Shown: positions 11,466 to 22,214 of the stretch, piece after piece
How the letters are laid out: each line of letters begins with the position of its first letter
How positions within the stretch are numbered: position 1 is the first letter of the stretch
NCBI RefSeq assembly: GCF_029227915.1
Contig: NC_079881.1
Location: forward strand, 9,982,001-10,046,000
DNA length: 64,000 nucleotides
Source of the DNA: Hydractinia symbiolongicarpus
Lineage: Eukaryota; Cnidaria; Hydrozoa; Anthoathecata; Hydractiniidae
Direction of reading: 5' to 3'
Position numbers and translations under genes: made by a program
The notes under the pieces: generated by a model
The model's database searches: none
Seen by the model: only the letters and a program-made list of their open reading frames with translations
Told to the model about the DNA's origin: nothing

Positions 11466-11556
11466 CAATGAATTTTGGAACCTATGACGAAGGAAAGCAA
11501 TACAAGGCTAAAATAGCTAGAGAAAAAAGCCAAAACATGTCGCTTGTTAGTTGCCA

Positions 11557-12081
11557 GATGCCGTTGTGTAGTGGTTATCACGTGCGCCTTACACGCGCAA
11601 GGTCCCCGGTTCGAGCCCGGGCGGAATCATTGATGTTTCCGCGAAGCGAACCTCGGAAGAGCCTCTGTAGGTTCCATGGTTTAATGGTTAGCACTCAGGA
11701 CTCTGAATCCTGCGATCCGAGTTCAAGTCTCGGTGGAACCTGTGCCTTATTTGTGCCTCTGAAGCACCTATTGGGCGTTTGGAAGCAACGGCACTTCAAA
11801 TATTTTAGTCATTTGCAAGAAGACATTGTAATAACAACGTTCTTCTGAAATGCATCGGATTTTGGCACAGGGCCTTGTTAGCGCAGTAGGCAGCGCGTCA
11901 GTCTCATAATCTGAAGGTCGTGAGTTTGATCCTCACACAGGGCAAGGCTTTTAAAAGCCGTAGTGAATCAAATGCTTGACGCCTATTACAAAACTAGCAA
12001 CTCAACAATGATTCCGCCCGAGCTCGAACCGGGGACCTTGCGCGTGTGAAGCGCACGTGATAACCGCTACACTACGTAATG
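11557..12081. tRNA. Unit 20: Val-TAC, Gln, Met, Val-CAC(-)
   Basis: Val+ 11557-11629 (GATGCCG); Gln 11670-11741; Met 11872-11944 (a unique TTTT sits 7 bases upstream); Val- 12009-12081. Confidence 0.85.
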
Positions 12082-12172
12082 CAATGAATTTTGGAACCTA
12101 TGACGAAGGAAAGCAATACAAGGCTAAAATAGCTAGAGAAAAAAGCAAAAACATGTCGCTTGTTAGTTGCCA

Positions 12173-12696
12173 GATTCCGTAGTGTAGTGGTTATCACGTG
12201 CGCTTTACACGCGCAAGGTCCCCGGTTCGAGCCCGGCGGAATCATTGATGTTTCCGCGAAGCGAACTTCGGAAGAGCCTCTGTAGGTTCCATGGTGTAAT
12301 GGTTAGCACTCAGGACTCTGAATCCTGCGATCCGAGTTCAAGTCTTGGTGGAACCTGTGCCGTTATTTGTGCCTCGGAAGCACCTATTGGGCGTTTGGAA
12401 GTAACGGCACTTCAATATTTTAGTCATTTGCAAGAAGACATTGTAATAACAACGTTCTTCTGAAATGCATCAGATTAGGGCACAGTGCCTTGTTGGCACA
12501 GTAGGCAGCGCGTCAGTCTCATAATCTGAAGGTCGTGAGTTCGATCCTCACACAGGGCTAGGCTTTTAAAAGCCGCTGTGAATCAAATATTTGACGCCTA
12601 TTACAAAACTAGCAACTCAACAATGATTCCGCCCGGGCTCGAACCGGGGACCTTGCGCGTGTGAAGCGCACGTGATAACCGCTACACTACGGAATC
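12173..12696. tRNA. Unit 21: Val-TAC (72 nt), Gln, Met, Val-CAC(-)
   Basis: Val+ 12173-12244 (T-stem deletion); Gln 12285-12356; Met 12487-12559 (A box TTGGCACAG, weakened); Val- 12624-12696. Confidence 0.82.
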
Positions 12697-12822
12697 CAAT
12701 GAATTTTGTAACCTATGACGAAGGAAAGCAATACAAGGCTAAAATAGCTAGAGAAAAAAGCAAAAACATGTCGACATTGTAATAACAACGTTCTTCTGAA
12801 ATGCATCGGATTAGGGCACAGT

Positions 12823-13032
12823 GCCTTGTTAGCGCAGTAGGCAGCGCGTCAGTCTCATAATCTGAAGGTCGTGAGTTCGATCCCCACACAGGGCAAAGCT
12901 TTTAAAAGCCGCAGTGAATCAAATGTTTGACGCCTATTACAAAACTAGCAACTCAACAATGATTCCGCCCGAGCTCGAACCGCGGACCTTGCGCGTGTGA
13001 AGCGCACGTGATAACCGCTACACTACGTAATC
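12823..13032. tRNA. Unit 22 (truncated): Met, Val-CAC(-)
   Basis: Met 12823-12895; Val- 12960-13032. It has the same CATGTCG/ACATTG junction as unit 8, 8,350 bp away. Confidence 0.88.
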
Positions 13033-13123
13033 CAATGAATTTTGGAACCTATGACGAAGGGAAGCAATACAAGGCTAAATAAGCTAGAGAAAAAAGCAAA
13101 AACATGTCGCTTGTTAGTTGCCA

Positions 13124-13649
13124 GATTCCGTTGTGTAGTGGTTATCACGTGCGCTTTACACGCGCAAGGTCCCCGGTTCGAGCCCAGGCGGAATCATTGA
13201 TGTTTCCGCGAAGCGAACCTCGAAAGAGCCTCTGTAGGTTCCATGGTGTAATGGTTAGCACTCAGGACTCTGAATCCTGCGATCCGAGTTCAAGTCTCGG
13301 TGGAACCTGTGCTGTTATTTGTGCCTCGGAAGCACCTATTGGAGGTTTGGAAGCAACGGCACTTCAAATATTTAAGTCATTTGCAAGAAGACATTGTAAT
13401 AACAACGTTCTTCTGAAATGCATCGGATTAGGGCACAGTGCCTTGTTAGCGCAGTAGGCAGCGCGTTAGTCTCATAATCTGAAGGTCGTGAGTTCGATCC
13501 TCACACAGGGCTAGGCTTTTAAAACCCGCAGTAAATCAAATGTTTGACGCCTATTACAAAACTAGCAACTCAACAATGATTCCGCCCGGGCTCGAACAGG
13601 GGACCTTGCGCGTGTGAAGCGCACGTGATAACCGCTACACTAAATAATC
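13124..13649. tRNA. Unit 23: Val-TAC, Gln, Met, degenerate Val(-)
   Basis: Val+ 13124-13196; Gln 13237-13308 (only TTT after it); Met 13440-13512 (T28 opposite G42); Val- 13577-13649 broken. Confidence 0.83.
13577..13649 (-). pseudogene. tRNA-Val (CAC) with broken acceptor stem
   Basis: GATTATT acceptor lesion, plus a T-stem change (CGAACAGGGG). Confidence 0.75.
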
Positions 13650-13740
13650 CAATGAATTTTGGAACCTATGACGAAGGAAAGCAATACAAGGCTAAAATAG
13701 CTAGAGAAAAAAGCCAAAACATGTCGCTTGTTAGTTGCCA

Positions 13741-14265
13741 GATGCCGTTGTGTAGTGGTTATCACGTGCGCCTTACACGCGCAAGGTCCCCGGTTCGAGC
13801 CCGGGAGGAATCATTGATGTTTCCGCGAAGCGAACCTCGGAAGAGCCTCTGTAGGTTCCATGGTTTAATGGTTAGCACTCAGGACTCTGAATATTGCGAT
13901 CCGAGTTCAAGTCTCGGTGGAACCTGTGCCTTATTTGTGCCTCTGAAGCACCTATTGGGCGTTTGGAAGCAACGGCACTTCAAATATTTTAGTCATTTGC
14001 AAGAAGACATTGTAATAACAACGTTCTTCTGAAATGCATCGGATTAGGGCACAGGGCCTTGTTAGCGCAGTAGGCAGCGCGTCAGTCTCATAATCTGAAG
14101 GTCGTGAGTTTGATCCTCACACAGGGCAAGGCTTTTAAAAGCCGCAGTGAATCAAATGCTTGACGGCTATTACAAAACTAGCAACTCAACAATGATTCCG
14201 CCCGAGCTCGAACCGGGGACCTTGCGCGTGTGAAGCGCACGTGATAACCGCTACACTACGTAATC
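13741..14265. tRNA. Unit 24: Val-TAC, Gln, Met, Val-CAC(-)
   Basis: Val+ 13741-13813 (GATGCCG, GGGAGGAATC); Gln 13854-13925 (stem TATTG, A40 mismatch); Met 14056-14128; Val- 14193-14265. Confidence 0.82.
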
Positions 14266-14356
14266 CAATGAATTTTGGAACCTATGACGAAGGAAAGCAA
14301 TACAAGGCTAAAATAGCTAGAGAAAAAAGCAAAAACATGTCGCTTGTTAGTTGCCA

Positions 14357-14881
14357 GATTCCGTAGTGTAGTGGTTATCACGTGCGCTTTACACGCGCAA
14401 GGTCCCCGGTTCGAGCCCGGCGGAATCATTGATGTTTCCGCGAAGCGAACTTCGGAAGAGCCTCTGTAGGTTCCATGGTGTAATGGTTAGCACTCAGGAC
14501 TCTGAATCCTGCGATCCGAGTTCAAGTCTTGGTGGAACCTGTGCCGTTATTTGTGCCTCGGAAGCACCTATTGGGCGTTTGGAAGTAACGGCACTTCAAA
14601 TATTTTAGTCATTTGCAAGAAGACATTGTAATAACAACGTTCCTCTGAAATGCATCAGATTAGGGCACAGTGCCTTGTTAGCGCAGTAGGCAGCGCGTCA
14701 GTCTCATAATCTGAAGGTCGTGAGTTCGATCCTCACACAGGGCTAGGCTTTTAAAAGCCGCTGTGAATCAAATGTTTGACGCCTATTACAAAACTAGCAA
14801 CTCAACAATGATTCCGCCCGGGCTCGAACCGGGGACCTTGCGCGTGTGAAGCGCACGTGATAACCGCTACACTACGGAATC
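14357..14881. tRNA. Unit 25: Val-TAC (72 nt), Gln, Met, Val-CAC(-)
   Basis: Val+ 14357-14428; Gln 14469-14540; Met 14672-14744; Val- 14809-14881. Confidence 0.84.
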
Positions 14882-15007
14882 CAATGAATTTTGTAACCTA
14901 TGACGAAGGAAAGCAATACAAGGCTAAAATAGCTAGAGAAAAAAGCAAAAACATGTCGACATTGTAATAACAACGTTCTTCTGAAATGCATCGGATTAGG
15001 GCACAGT

Positions 15008-15217
15008 GCCTTGTTAGCGCAGTAGGCAGCACGTCAGTCTCATAATCTGAAGGTCGAGGGTTCGATCCTCACACAGGGCAAGGCTTTTAAAAGCCGCAGT
15101 GAGTCAAATGTTTGACGCCTATTACAAAACTAGCAACTCAACAATGATTCCGCCCGAGCTCGAACCGAGAACCTTGCGCGTGTGAAGCGCACGTGATATC
15201 CGCTACACTACGTAATC
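15008..15217. tRNA. Unit 26 (truncated): Met, Val-CAC(-)
   Basis: Met 15008-15080; Val- 15145-15217. Third copy of the CATGTCG/ACATTG deletion, here joined to sequence of the unit 13-17 type. Confidence 0.88.
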
Positions 15218-15308
15218 CAATGAATTTTGGAACCTATGACGAAGAAAAGCAATACAAGGCTAAAATAGCTAGAGAAAAAAGAAAAAACATGTCGCTTGTT
15301 AGTTGCCA

Positions 15309-15834
15309 GATTCCGTAGTGTAGTGGATATCACGTGCGCTTTACACGCGCAAGGTCCCCGATTCGAGCCCGGGCGGAATCATTGATGTTTCCGCGAAGCG
15401 AACCTCGGAAGAGCCTCTGTAGGTTCCATGGTGTAATGGTTAGCACTCAGGACTCTGAATCTTGCGATCCGAGTTTAAGTCTCGGTGGAACCTGTGCCGT
15501 TATTTGTGCCTCGGAAGCACCTATTGGGCGTTTGGAAGCAACGGCACTTCAAATATTTTAGTCATTTGCAAGAAGACATTGTAATAACAACGTTCTTCTG
15601 AAATGCATCGGATTAGGGCACAGTGCCTTGTTAGCGCAGTAGGCAGCGCGTCAGTCTCATAAAATGAAGGTCGTGAGTTCGATCGTCACACAGGGCAAGG
15701 CTTTTAAAAGCCGCAGTGAATCAAATGTTTGACGCCTATTACAAAACTAGCAACTCCACAATGATTCCGCCCGGGCTCGAACAGGGGACCTTGCGCGTGT
15801 GAAGCGCACGTGATAACCGCTACACTACGGAAAC
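15309..15834. tRNA. Unit 27: Val-TAC, Gln, Met, Val-CAC(-)
   Basis: Val+ 15309-15381 (B box GATTCGAGCC); Gln 15422-15493; Met 15625-15697 (stem AATGA; C61-region change TCGATCGTC); Val- 15762-15834. Confidence 0.83.
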
Positions 15835-15925
15835 CAATGAAATTTGAAACCGATGACAAAGGAAAGCAATACAAGGCTAAAATAGCTAGAGAAAAAAGCA
15901 AAAACATGTCGCTTGTTAGTTGCCA

Positions 15926-16014
15926 GATTCCGTAGTGTAGTGGTTATCACGTGTAGTGGTTATCACGTGCGCTTAACACGCGCAAGGTCCCCGGTTCGAG
16001 CCCGGGCGGAATCA
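15926..16014 (+). pseudogene. tRNA-Val (AAC) with duplicated D arm (89 nt)
   Basis: The 16-nt D-arm segment GTGTAGTGGTTATCAC occurs twice in tandem (about 15935-15966), so the gene is 16 nt too long. The remainder (anticodon AAC, T arm, acceptor) is intact. It has two A boxes and one B box, so it could still be transcribed, but a canonical fold needs one D arm looped out. The sister unit at 44626 lacks the duplication. Confidence 0.8.
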
Positions 16015-16054
16015 TTGATGTTTCCGCGAAGCGAACCTCGGAAGAGCCTCTGTA

Positions 16055-16125
16055 GGTTCCATAGTGTAATGGTAGCACTCAGGACTCTGAATCTTGCGAT
16101 CCTAGTTCAAGTCTCGGTGGATCCT
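16055..16125 (+). pseudogene. tRNA-Gln (CTG), 71 nt, degenerate
   Basis: The D loop lacks one T (ATGGTAGCAC), the A box is ATAGTG, the T stem has CCTAG, and the 3' end is GGATCCT, so two arms are weakened. It is the same as the copy at 44739. Confidence 0.7.
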
Positions 16126-16203
16126 CTGCCGTTAGTTGTGCCTCGGAAGCACCTATTGGGCGTTTGGAATCAACGGCACTTGAAATAGTTTAGTCATTTG
16201 CAA

Positions 16204-16231
16204 GATCCGAGTTCAAGTCTCTGTGGAACCT
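16204..16231 (+). pseudogene. tRNA-Gln 3' fragment (T arm and acceptor strand)
   Basis: A 28-nt piece from the variable region to the discriminator, inserted after a truncated spacer. It is followed by a normal Gln trailer and a T5. The duplicate is at 44888. Confidence 0.85.
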
Positions 16232-16662
16232 GTGCCGTTATTTGTGCTTTGGAAGCACTTATAGGGCGTTTGGAAGCAACGGCACTTTAAATTTTTAGTC
16301 ATTTGCAAGAAGACATTGTAATAACAACGATCTTCTGAAATGCATCGCATTAGGGCAAAGTGCCTTGTTAGCGCAGTAGGCAGCGCGTCAGTCTCATAAT
16401 CTGAAGGTCGTGAGTTCGATCCTCACACAGGGCAAGGCTTTTAAAAGCCGCAGTGAATCAAATGTTTGACGCCTATTACAAAACTAGCAACTCAACAATG
16501 ATTCCGCCCGGGCTCGAACCGGGGACCTTGCGCGTGTGAAGCGCACGTGATAACCGCTACACTACGGAATCCAATGAATTTTGGAACCTATGATGAAGGA
16601 AAGCAATACAAGGCTAAAATAGCTAGAGAAAAAAGCAAAAACATGTCGCTTGTTAGTTGCCA

Positions 16663-17188
16663 GATTCCGTAGTGTAGTGGTTATCACGTGCGCTAAACAC
16701 GCGCAAGGTCCCCGGTTCGAATCCGGGCGGAATCATTGATGTTTCCGCGAAGCGAACCTGGGAAGAGCCTCTGTAGGTTCCATGGTGTAATGGTTAGCAC
16801 TCAGGACTCTGAATCCTGCGATCCGAGTTCAAGTCTCGGTGGAACCTGGGCCGTTAGTTGTGCCTCGGAAGCACCTATTGGGCGTTTGGAAGCAACGGCA
16901 CTTGAAATATTTTAGTCATTTGCAAGAAGACATTGTAATAACAACGTTCTTCTGAAATGCATCGGATTAGGGCACAGTGCCTTGTTAGCGCAGTAGGCAG
17001 CGCGTCAGTCTCATAATCTGAAGGTTGTGAGTTCGATCCTCACACAGGGCAAGGCTTTTAAAAGCCGCAGTGAATCAAATGTTTGACGCCTATTACAAAA
17101 CTAGCAACTCAACAATGATTCCGCCCGGGCTCGAACCGGGGACCTTGCGCGTGTGAAGCGCACGTGATAACCGCTACACTACGGAATC
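16663..17188. tRNA. Unit 29: Val-AAC (A33), Gln, Met, Val-CAC(-)
   Basis: Val+ 16663-16735 has loop TAAACAC, with T33 replaced by A. Gln 16776-16847; Met 16979-17051; Val- 17116-17188. Confidence 0.84.
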
Positions 17189-17279
17189 CAATGAATTTTG
17201 GAACCTATGACGAAGGAAAGCAATACAACGCTAAAATAGCTAGAGAAAAAAGCAAAAACATGTCGCTTGTTAGTTGCCA

Positions 17280-17805
17280 GATTCCGTAGTGTAGTGGTTA
17301 TCACGTGCGCTTAACACGCGCAAGGTCCCCGGTTCGAGCCCTGGCGGAATCATTGATGTTTCCGCGAAGCGAACCTCGGAAGAGCCTCTGTAGGTTCCAT
17401 GGTGTAATGGTTAGCACTCAGGACTCTGAATCCTGCGATCCGAGTTCAAGTCTCGGTGGAACCTGTGCCGTTAGTTGTGCCTTGGAAGCACCTATTGGGC
17501 GTTTGGAAGCAACGGCACTTCAAATATTTTAGTCATTTGCAAGAAGACATTGTAATAACAACGTTCTTCTGAAATGCATCGGATTAGGGCACAGTGCATT
17601 GTTAGCGCAGTAGGCAGCGCGTCAGTCTCATAATCTGAAGGTCGTGAGTTCGATCCTTACACAGGGCAAGGCTTTTAAAAGCCGCAGTGAATCAAATGTT
17701 TGACGCCTATTACAAAACTAGCAACTCAACAATGATTCCGCCCGGGCTCGAACCGGGGACCTTGCGCGTGTGAAGCGCACGTGATAACCGCTACACTACG
17801 GAATC
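17280..17805. tRNA. Unit 30: Val-AAC, Gln, Met, Val-CAC(-)
   Basis: Val+ 17280-17352 (CCCTGG T stem); Gln 17393-17464; Met 17596-17668 (GCATTGT, A3 opposite G70); Val- 17733-17805. Confidence 0.86.
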
Positions 17806-17896
17806 CAATGAATTTTGTAACCTATGACGAAGGAAAGCAATACAAGGCTAAAATAGCTAGAGAAAAAAGCAAAAACATGTCGCTTGTTAGTTGCCA

Positions 17897-18421
17897 GATT
17901 CCATAGTGTAGTGGTTATCACGTGCGCTTTACACGCGCAAGGTCCCCGGTTCGAGCCCGGGCGGAATCATTGATGTTTCCGCGAAGCGAACCTCGGAAGA
18001 GCCTCTGTAGGTTCCATGGTGTAATGGTTAGCACTCAGGACTCTGAGTCCTGCGATCCGAGTTCAAGTCTCGGTGGAACCTGTGCCGTTATTTGTGCCTC
18101 GGAAGCACCTATTGGGCGTTTGGAAGCAACGGCACTTCAAATATTTTAGTCATTTGCAAGAAGACATTGTAATAACAACGTTCTTCTGAAATGCATCGGA
18201 TTAGGGCACAGTGCCTTGTTAGCGCAGTAGGCAGCGCGTCAGTCTCATAATCTGAAGGTTGTGAGTTCGATCCTCACACAGGGCTAGGCTTTCAAAAGCC
18301 GCAGTGAATCAAATGTTTGACGCCTATTACAAAACTAGCAACTCAACAATGATTCCGCCCGGGCTCGACCGGGGACCTTGCGCGTGAGAAGCGCACGTGA
18401 TAACCGCTACACTACGTAATC
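17897..18421. tRNA. Unit 31: Val-TAC, Gln, Met, Val-body CTC(-)
   Basis: Val+ 17897-17969 (A7 opposite C66); Gln 18010-18081 (G38); Met 18213-18285 (T4 lost: GGCTTTCAAAAGCC); Val- 18350-18421, CTC. Confidence 0.84.
18350..18421 (-). tRNA. Val-body tRNA with CTC (Glu) anticodon, 72 nt
   Basis: The loop reads TTCTCAC, so A35 has become T and the anticodon is CTC. One T-loop base is also missing (GGCTCGACC), which hurts the B box. It is probably a poor gene. Confidence 0.8.
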
Positions 18422-18512
18422 CAATGAATTTTGGAACCTATGACGAAGGAAAGCAATACAAGGCTAAAATAGCTGGAGAAAAAAGCAAAAACATGTCGCT
18501 TGTTAGTTGCCA

Positions 18513-19038
18513 GTTTCCGTTGTGTAGTGGTTATCACGTGCGCTTTACACGCGCAAGGTCCCCGGTTCGAGCCCGGGCGGAATCATTGATGTTTCCGCGA
18601 AGCGAACCTCGGAAGAGCCTCTGTAGGTTCTATGGTGTAATGGTTAGCACTCAGGACTCTGAATCCTGCGATCCGAGTTCAAGTCTCGGTGGAACCTGTG
18701 CCGTTATTTGTGCCTCGGAAGCACCTATTGGGCGTTTGGAAGCAACGGCACTTCAAATATTTTAGTCATTTGCAAGAAGACATTGTAATAACAACGTTCT
18801 TCTGAAATGCATCGGATTAGGGCACAGTGCCTTGTTAGCGCAGTAGGCAGCGCGTCAGTCTCATAATCTGAAGGTCGAGAGTTCGATCCTCACACAGAGC
18901 AAGGCTTTTAAAAGCCGCAGTGAATCAAATGTTTGACGCCTATTACAAAACTAGCAACTCAACAATGATTCTGCCCGAGCTCGAACCGGGAACCTTGCGC
19001 GTGTGAAGCGCACGTGATAACCGCTACACTACGTAATC
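18513..19038. tRNA. Unit 32: Val-TAC, Gln, Met, Val-CAC(-)
   Basis: Val+ 18513-18585 (GTTTCCG, T2 opposite T71); Gln 18626-18697 (GGTTCTA); Met 18829-18901 (CAGAGCA end); Val- 18966-19038. Confidence 0.83.
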
Positions 19039-19129
19039 CAATGAAATTTGGAACCTATGACGAAGGAAAGCACTACAAGGCTAAAATAGCTAGAGAAAAA
19101 AGCAAAAACATGTCGCTTGTTAGTTGCCA

Positions 19130-19655
19130 GATTTTGTAGTGTAGTGGTTATCACGTGCGCTTTACACGCGCAAGGTCCCCGGTTCGAGCCCGGGCGGAAT
19201 AATTGATGTTTCCGCGAAGCGAACCTCGGAAGAGCCTCTGTAGGTTCGATGGTGTAATGGTTAGCACTCAGGACTCTGAATCTTGCGATCCGAGTTCAAG
19301 TCTCGGTGGACCCTGTGCCGTTATTTGTGCCTTGGAAGCACCTATTGGGCGTTTGGAAGCAACGGCACTTCAAATATTTTAGTCATTTGCAAGAAGACAT
19401 TGTAATAACAACGTTCTTCTGAAATGCATCGGATTAGGGCACAGTGCCTTGTTAGCGCAGTAGGCAGCGCGTCAGTCTCATAATCTGAAGGTCGTGAGTT
19501 CGATCCTCACACAGGGCAAGGCTTTTAAAAGCCGCAGTGAATCAAATGTTTGACGCCTATTACAAAACTAGCAACTCAACAATGATTCCGCCCGGGCTCG
19601 AACCGGGGACCTTGCGCGTGTGAAGCGCACGTGATAACCGCTACACTACGGAATC
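19130..19655. tRNA. Unit 33: Val-TAC (weak acceptor), Gln variant, Met, Val-CAC(-)
   Basis: Val+ 19130-19202 (GATTTTG with CGGAATA, three weak pairs); Gln 19243-19314 (GGTTCGA with GGACCC, two mismatches); Met 19446-19518; Val- 19583-19655. Confidence 0.78.
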
Positions 19656-19746
19656 CAATGAATTTTGGAACCGATGACAAAGGAAAGCAATACAAGGCTA
19701 AAATAGCTAGAGAAAAAAGCAAAAACATGTCGCTTGTTAGTTTCCA

Positions 19747-20272
19747 GATTCCGTAGTGTAGTGGTTATCACGTGCGCTTAACACGCGCAAGGTCCCCGGT
19801 TCGAGCCCGGGCGGAATCATTGATGTTTCCGCGAAGCGAACCTCGGAAGAGCCTCTGTAGGTTCGATGGTGTAATGGTTAGCACTCAGGACTCTGAATCT
19901 TGCGATCCGAGTTCAAGTCTCGGTGGACCCTGTGCCGTTATTTGTGCCTTGGAAGCACCTATTGGGCGTTTGGAAGCAACGGCACTTCAAATATTTTAGT
20001 CATTTGCAAGAAGACATTGTAATAACAACGTTCTTCTGAAATGCATCGGATTAGGGCACAGTGCCTTGTTAGCGCAGTAGGCAGCGCGTCAGTCTCATAA
20101 TCTGAAGGTCGTGAGTTCGATCCTCACACAGGGCAAGGCTTTTAAAAGCCGCAGTGAATCAAATGTTTGACGCCTATTACAAAACTAGCAACTCAACAAT
20201 GATTCCGCCCGGGCTCGAACCGGGGACCTTGCGCGTGTGAAGCGCACGTGATAACCGCTACACTACGGAATC
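19747..20272. tRNA. Unit 34: Val-AAC, Gln variant, Met, Val-CAC(-)
   Basis: Val+ 19747-19819; Gln 19860-19931 (GGTTCGA/GGACCC); Met 20063-20135; Val- 20200-20272. Confidence 0.84.
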
Positions 20273-20363
20273 CAATGAATTTTGGAACCTATGACGAAGG
20301 AAAGCAATACAAGGCTAAAATAGCTAGAGAAAAAAGCAAAAACATGTCGCTTGTTAGTTGCCA

Positions 20364-20889
20364 GATTCCGTAGTGTAGTGGCTATCACGTGCGCTTTACA
20401 CGCGCAAGGTCCCCGGTTCGAGCCCGGGCGGAATCATTGATGTTTCCGCGAAGCGAACCTCGAAAGAGCCTCTGTAGGTTCCATGGTGTAATGGTTAGCA
20501 CTCAGGACTCTGAATCCTGCGATCCGAGTTCAAGTCTCGGTGGAACCTGTGCTGTTATTTGTGCCTCGGAAGCACCTATTGGGCGTTTGGAAGCAACGGC
20601 ACTTCAAATATCTAAGTCATTTGCAAGAAGACATTGTAATAACAACGTTCTTCTGAAATGCATCGGATTAGGGCACAGTGCCTTGTTAGCGCAGTAGGCA
20701 GCGCGTCAGTCTCATAATCTGAAGGTCGTGAGTTCGATCCTCACACAGGGCTAGGCTTTCAAAAGCCGCAGTGAATCAAATGTTTGACGCCTATTACAAA
20801 ACTAGCAACTCAACAATGATTCCGCCCGGGCTCGAACCGGGGACCTTGTGCGTGAGAAGCGCACGTGATAACCGCTACACTACGTAATC
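20364..20889. tRNA. Unit 35: Val-TAC, Gln, Met, Val-body CTC(-)
   Basis: Val+ 20364-20436; Gln 20477-20548; Met 20680-20752; Val- 20817-20889. Both the Gln and Met T4s are lost, so the next plus-strand T4 lies beyond Val-. Confidence 0.85.
20817..20889 (-). tRNA. Val-body tRNA with CTC (Glu) anticodon
   Basis: Loop TTCTCAC. The anticodon stem also has A41 opposite C29 (GTGCGTGAG on the plus strand), so the arm is weak. Copied at 22668. Confidence 0.82.
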
Positions 20890-20980
20890 CAATGAATTTT
20901 GGAACCTATGACGAAGGAAAGCAATACAAGGCTAAAATAGCTGGAGAAAAAAGCAAAAACATGTCGCTTGTTAGTTGCCA

Positions 20981-21506
20981 GTTTCCGTTGTGTAGTGGTT
21001 ATCACGTGCGCTTTACACGCGCAAGGTCCCCGGTTCGAGCCCGGGCGGAATCATTGATGTTTCCGCGAAGCGAACCTCGGAAGAGCCTCTGTAGGTTCCA
21101 TGGTGTAATGGTTAGCACTCAGGACTCTGAATCCTGCGATCCGAGTTCAAGTCTCGGTGGAACCTGTGCCGTTATTTGTGCCTCGGAAGCACCTATTGGG
21201 CGTTTGGAAGCAACGGCACTTCAAACATTTTAGTCATTTGCAAGAAGACATTGTAATAACAACGTTCTTCTGAAATGCATCGGATTAGGGCACAGTGCCT
21301 TGTTAGCGCAGTAGGCAGCGCGTCAGTCTCATAATCTAAAGGTCGAGAGTTCGATCGTCACACAGAGCAAGGCTTTTAAAAGCCGCAGTGAATCAAATGT
21401 TTGACGCCTATTACAAAACTAGCAACTCAACAATGATTCTGCCCGAGCTCGAACCGGGAACCTTGCGCGTGTGAAGCGCACGTGATAACCGCTACACTAC
21501 GTAATC
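20981..21506. tRNA. Unit 36: Val-TAC, Gln, Met, Val-CAC(-)
   Basis: Val+ 20981-21053 (GTTTCCG); Gln 21094-21165; Met 21297-21369 (A42 opposite C28); Val- 21434-21506. Confidence 0.84.
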
Positions 21507-21597
21507 CAATGAAATTTGGAACCTATGACGAAGGAAAGCAATACAAGGCTAAAATAGCTAGAGAAAAAAGCAAAAACATGTTGCTTGTTAGTTGCCA

Positions 21598-22123
21598 GAT
21601 TCCGTAGTGTAGTGGTTATCACGTGCGCTTTACACGCGCAAGGTCCCCGGTTCGAGCCCGGGCGGAATAATTGATGTTTCCGCGAAGCGAACCTCGGAAG
21701 AGCCTCTGTAGGTTCGATGGTGTAATGGTTAGCACTCAGGACTCTGAATCTTGCGATCCGAGTTCAAGTCTCGGTGGACCCTGTGCCGTTATTTGTGCCT
21801 TGGAAGCACCTATTGGGCGTTTGGAAGCAACGGCACTTCAAATATTTTAGTCATTTGCAAGAAGACATTGTAATAACAACGTTCTTCTGAAATGCATCGG
21901 ATTAGGGCACAGTGCCTTGTTAGCGCAGTAGGCAGCGCGTCAGTCTCATAATCTGAAGGTCGTGAGTTCGATCCTCACACAGGGCAAGGCTTTTAAAAGC
22001 CGCAGTGAATCAAATGTTTGACGCCTATTACAAAACTAGCAACTCAACAATGATTCCGCCCGGGCTCGAACCGGGGACCTTGCGCGTGTGAAGCGCACGT
22101 GATAACCGCTACACTACGGAATC
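21598..22123. tRNA. Unit 37: Val-TAC, Gln variant, Met, Val-CAC(-)
   Basis: Val+ 21598-21670 (A72 opposite G1); Gln 21711-21782 (GGTTCGA/GGACCC); Met 21914-21986; Val- 22051-22123. Confidence 0.83.
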
Positions 22124-22214
22124 CAATGAATTTTGGAACCGATGACAAAGGAAAGCAATACAAGGCTAAAATAGCTAGAGAAAAAAGCAAAAACATGTCG
22201 CTTGTTAGTTTCCA

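Larger units (their letters stand above)
15926..16571. tRNA. Unit 28 (rearranged): Val-AAC with doubled D arm, Gln, Gln fragment, Met, Val-CAC(-)
   Basis: Val+ 15926-16014; Gln 16055-16125; Gln 3' fragment 16204-16231; Met 16362-16434; Val- 16499-16571. The Gln to Met interval is lengthened by a partial duplication of Gln and its trailer. Confidence 0.82.
15942..18100. repeat. Duplicated block B (units 28-31), sister at 44626-46784
   Basis: Start positions in units 28-31 and 76-79 differ by a constant 28,684 bp (after removing the 16-nt D-arm duplication). Both carry the Gln fragment. Confidence 0.85.
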
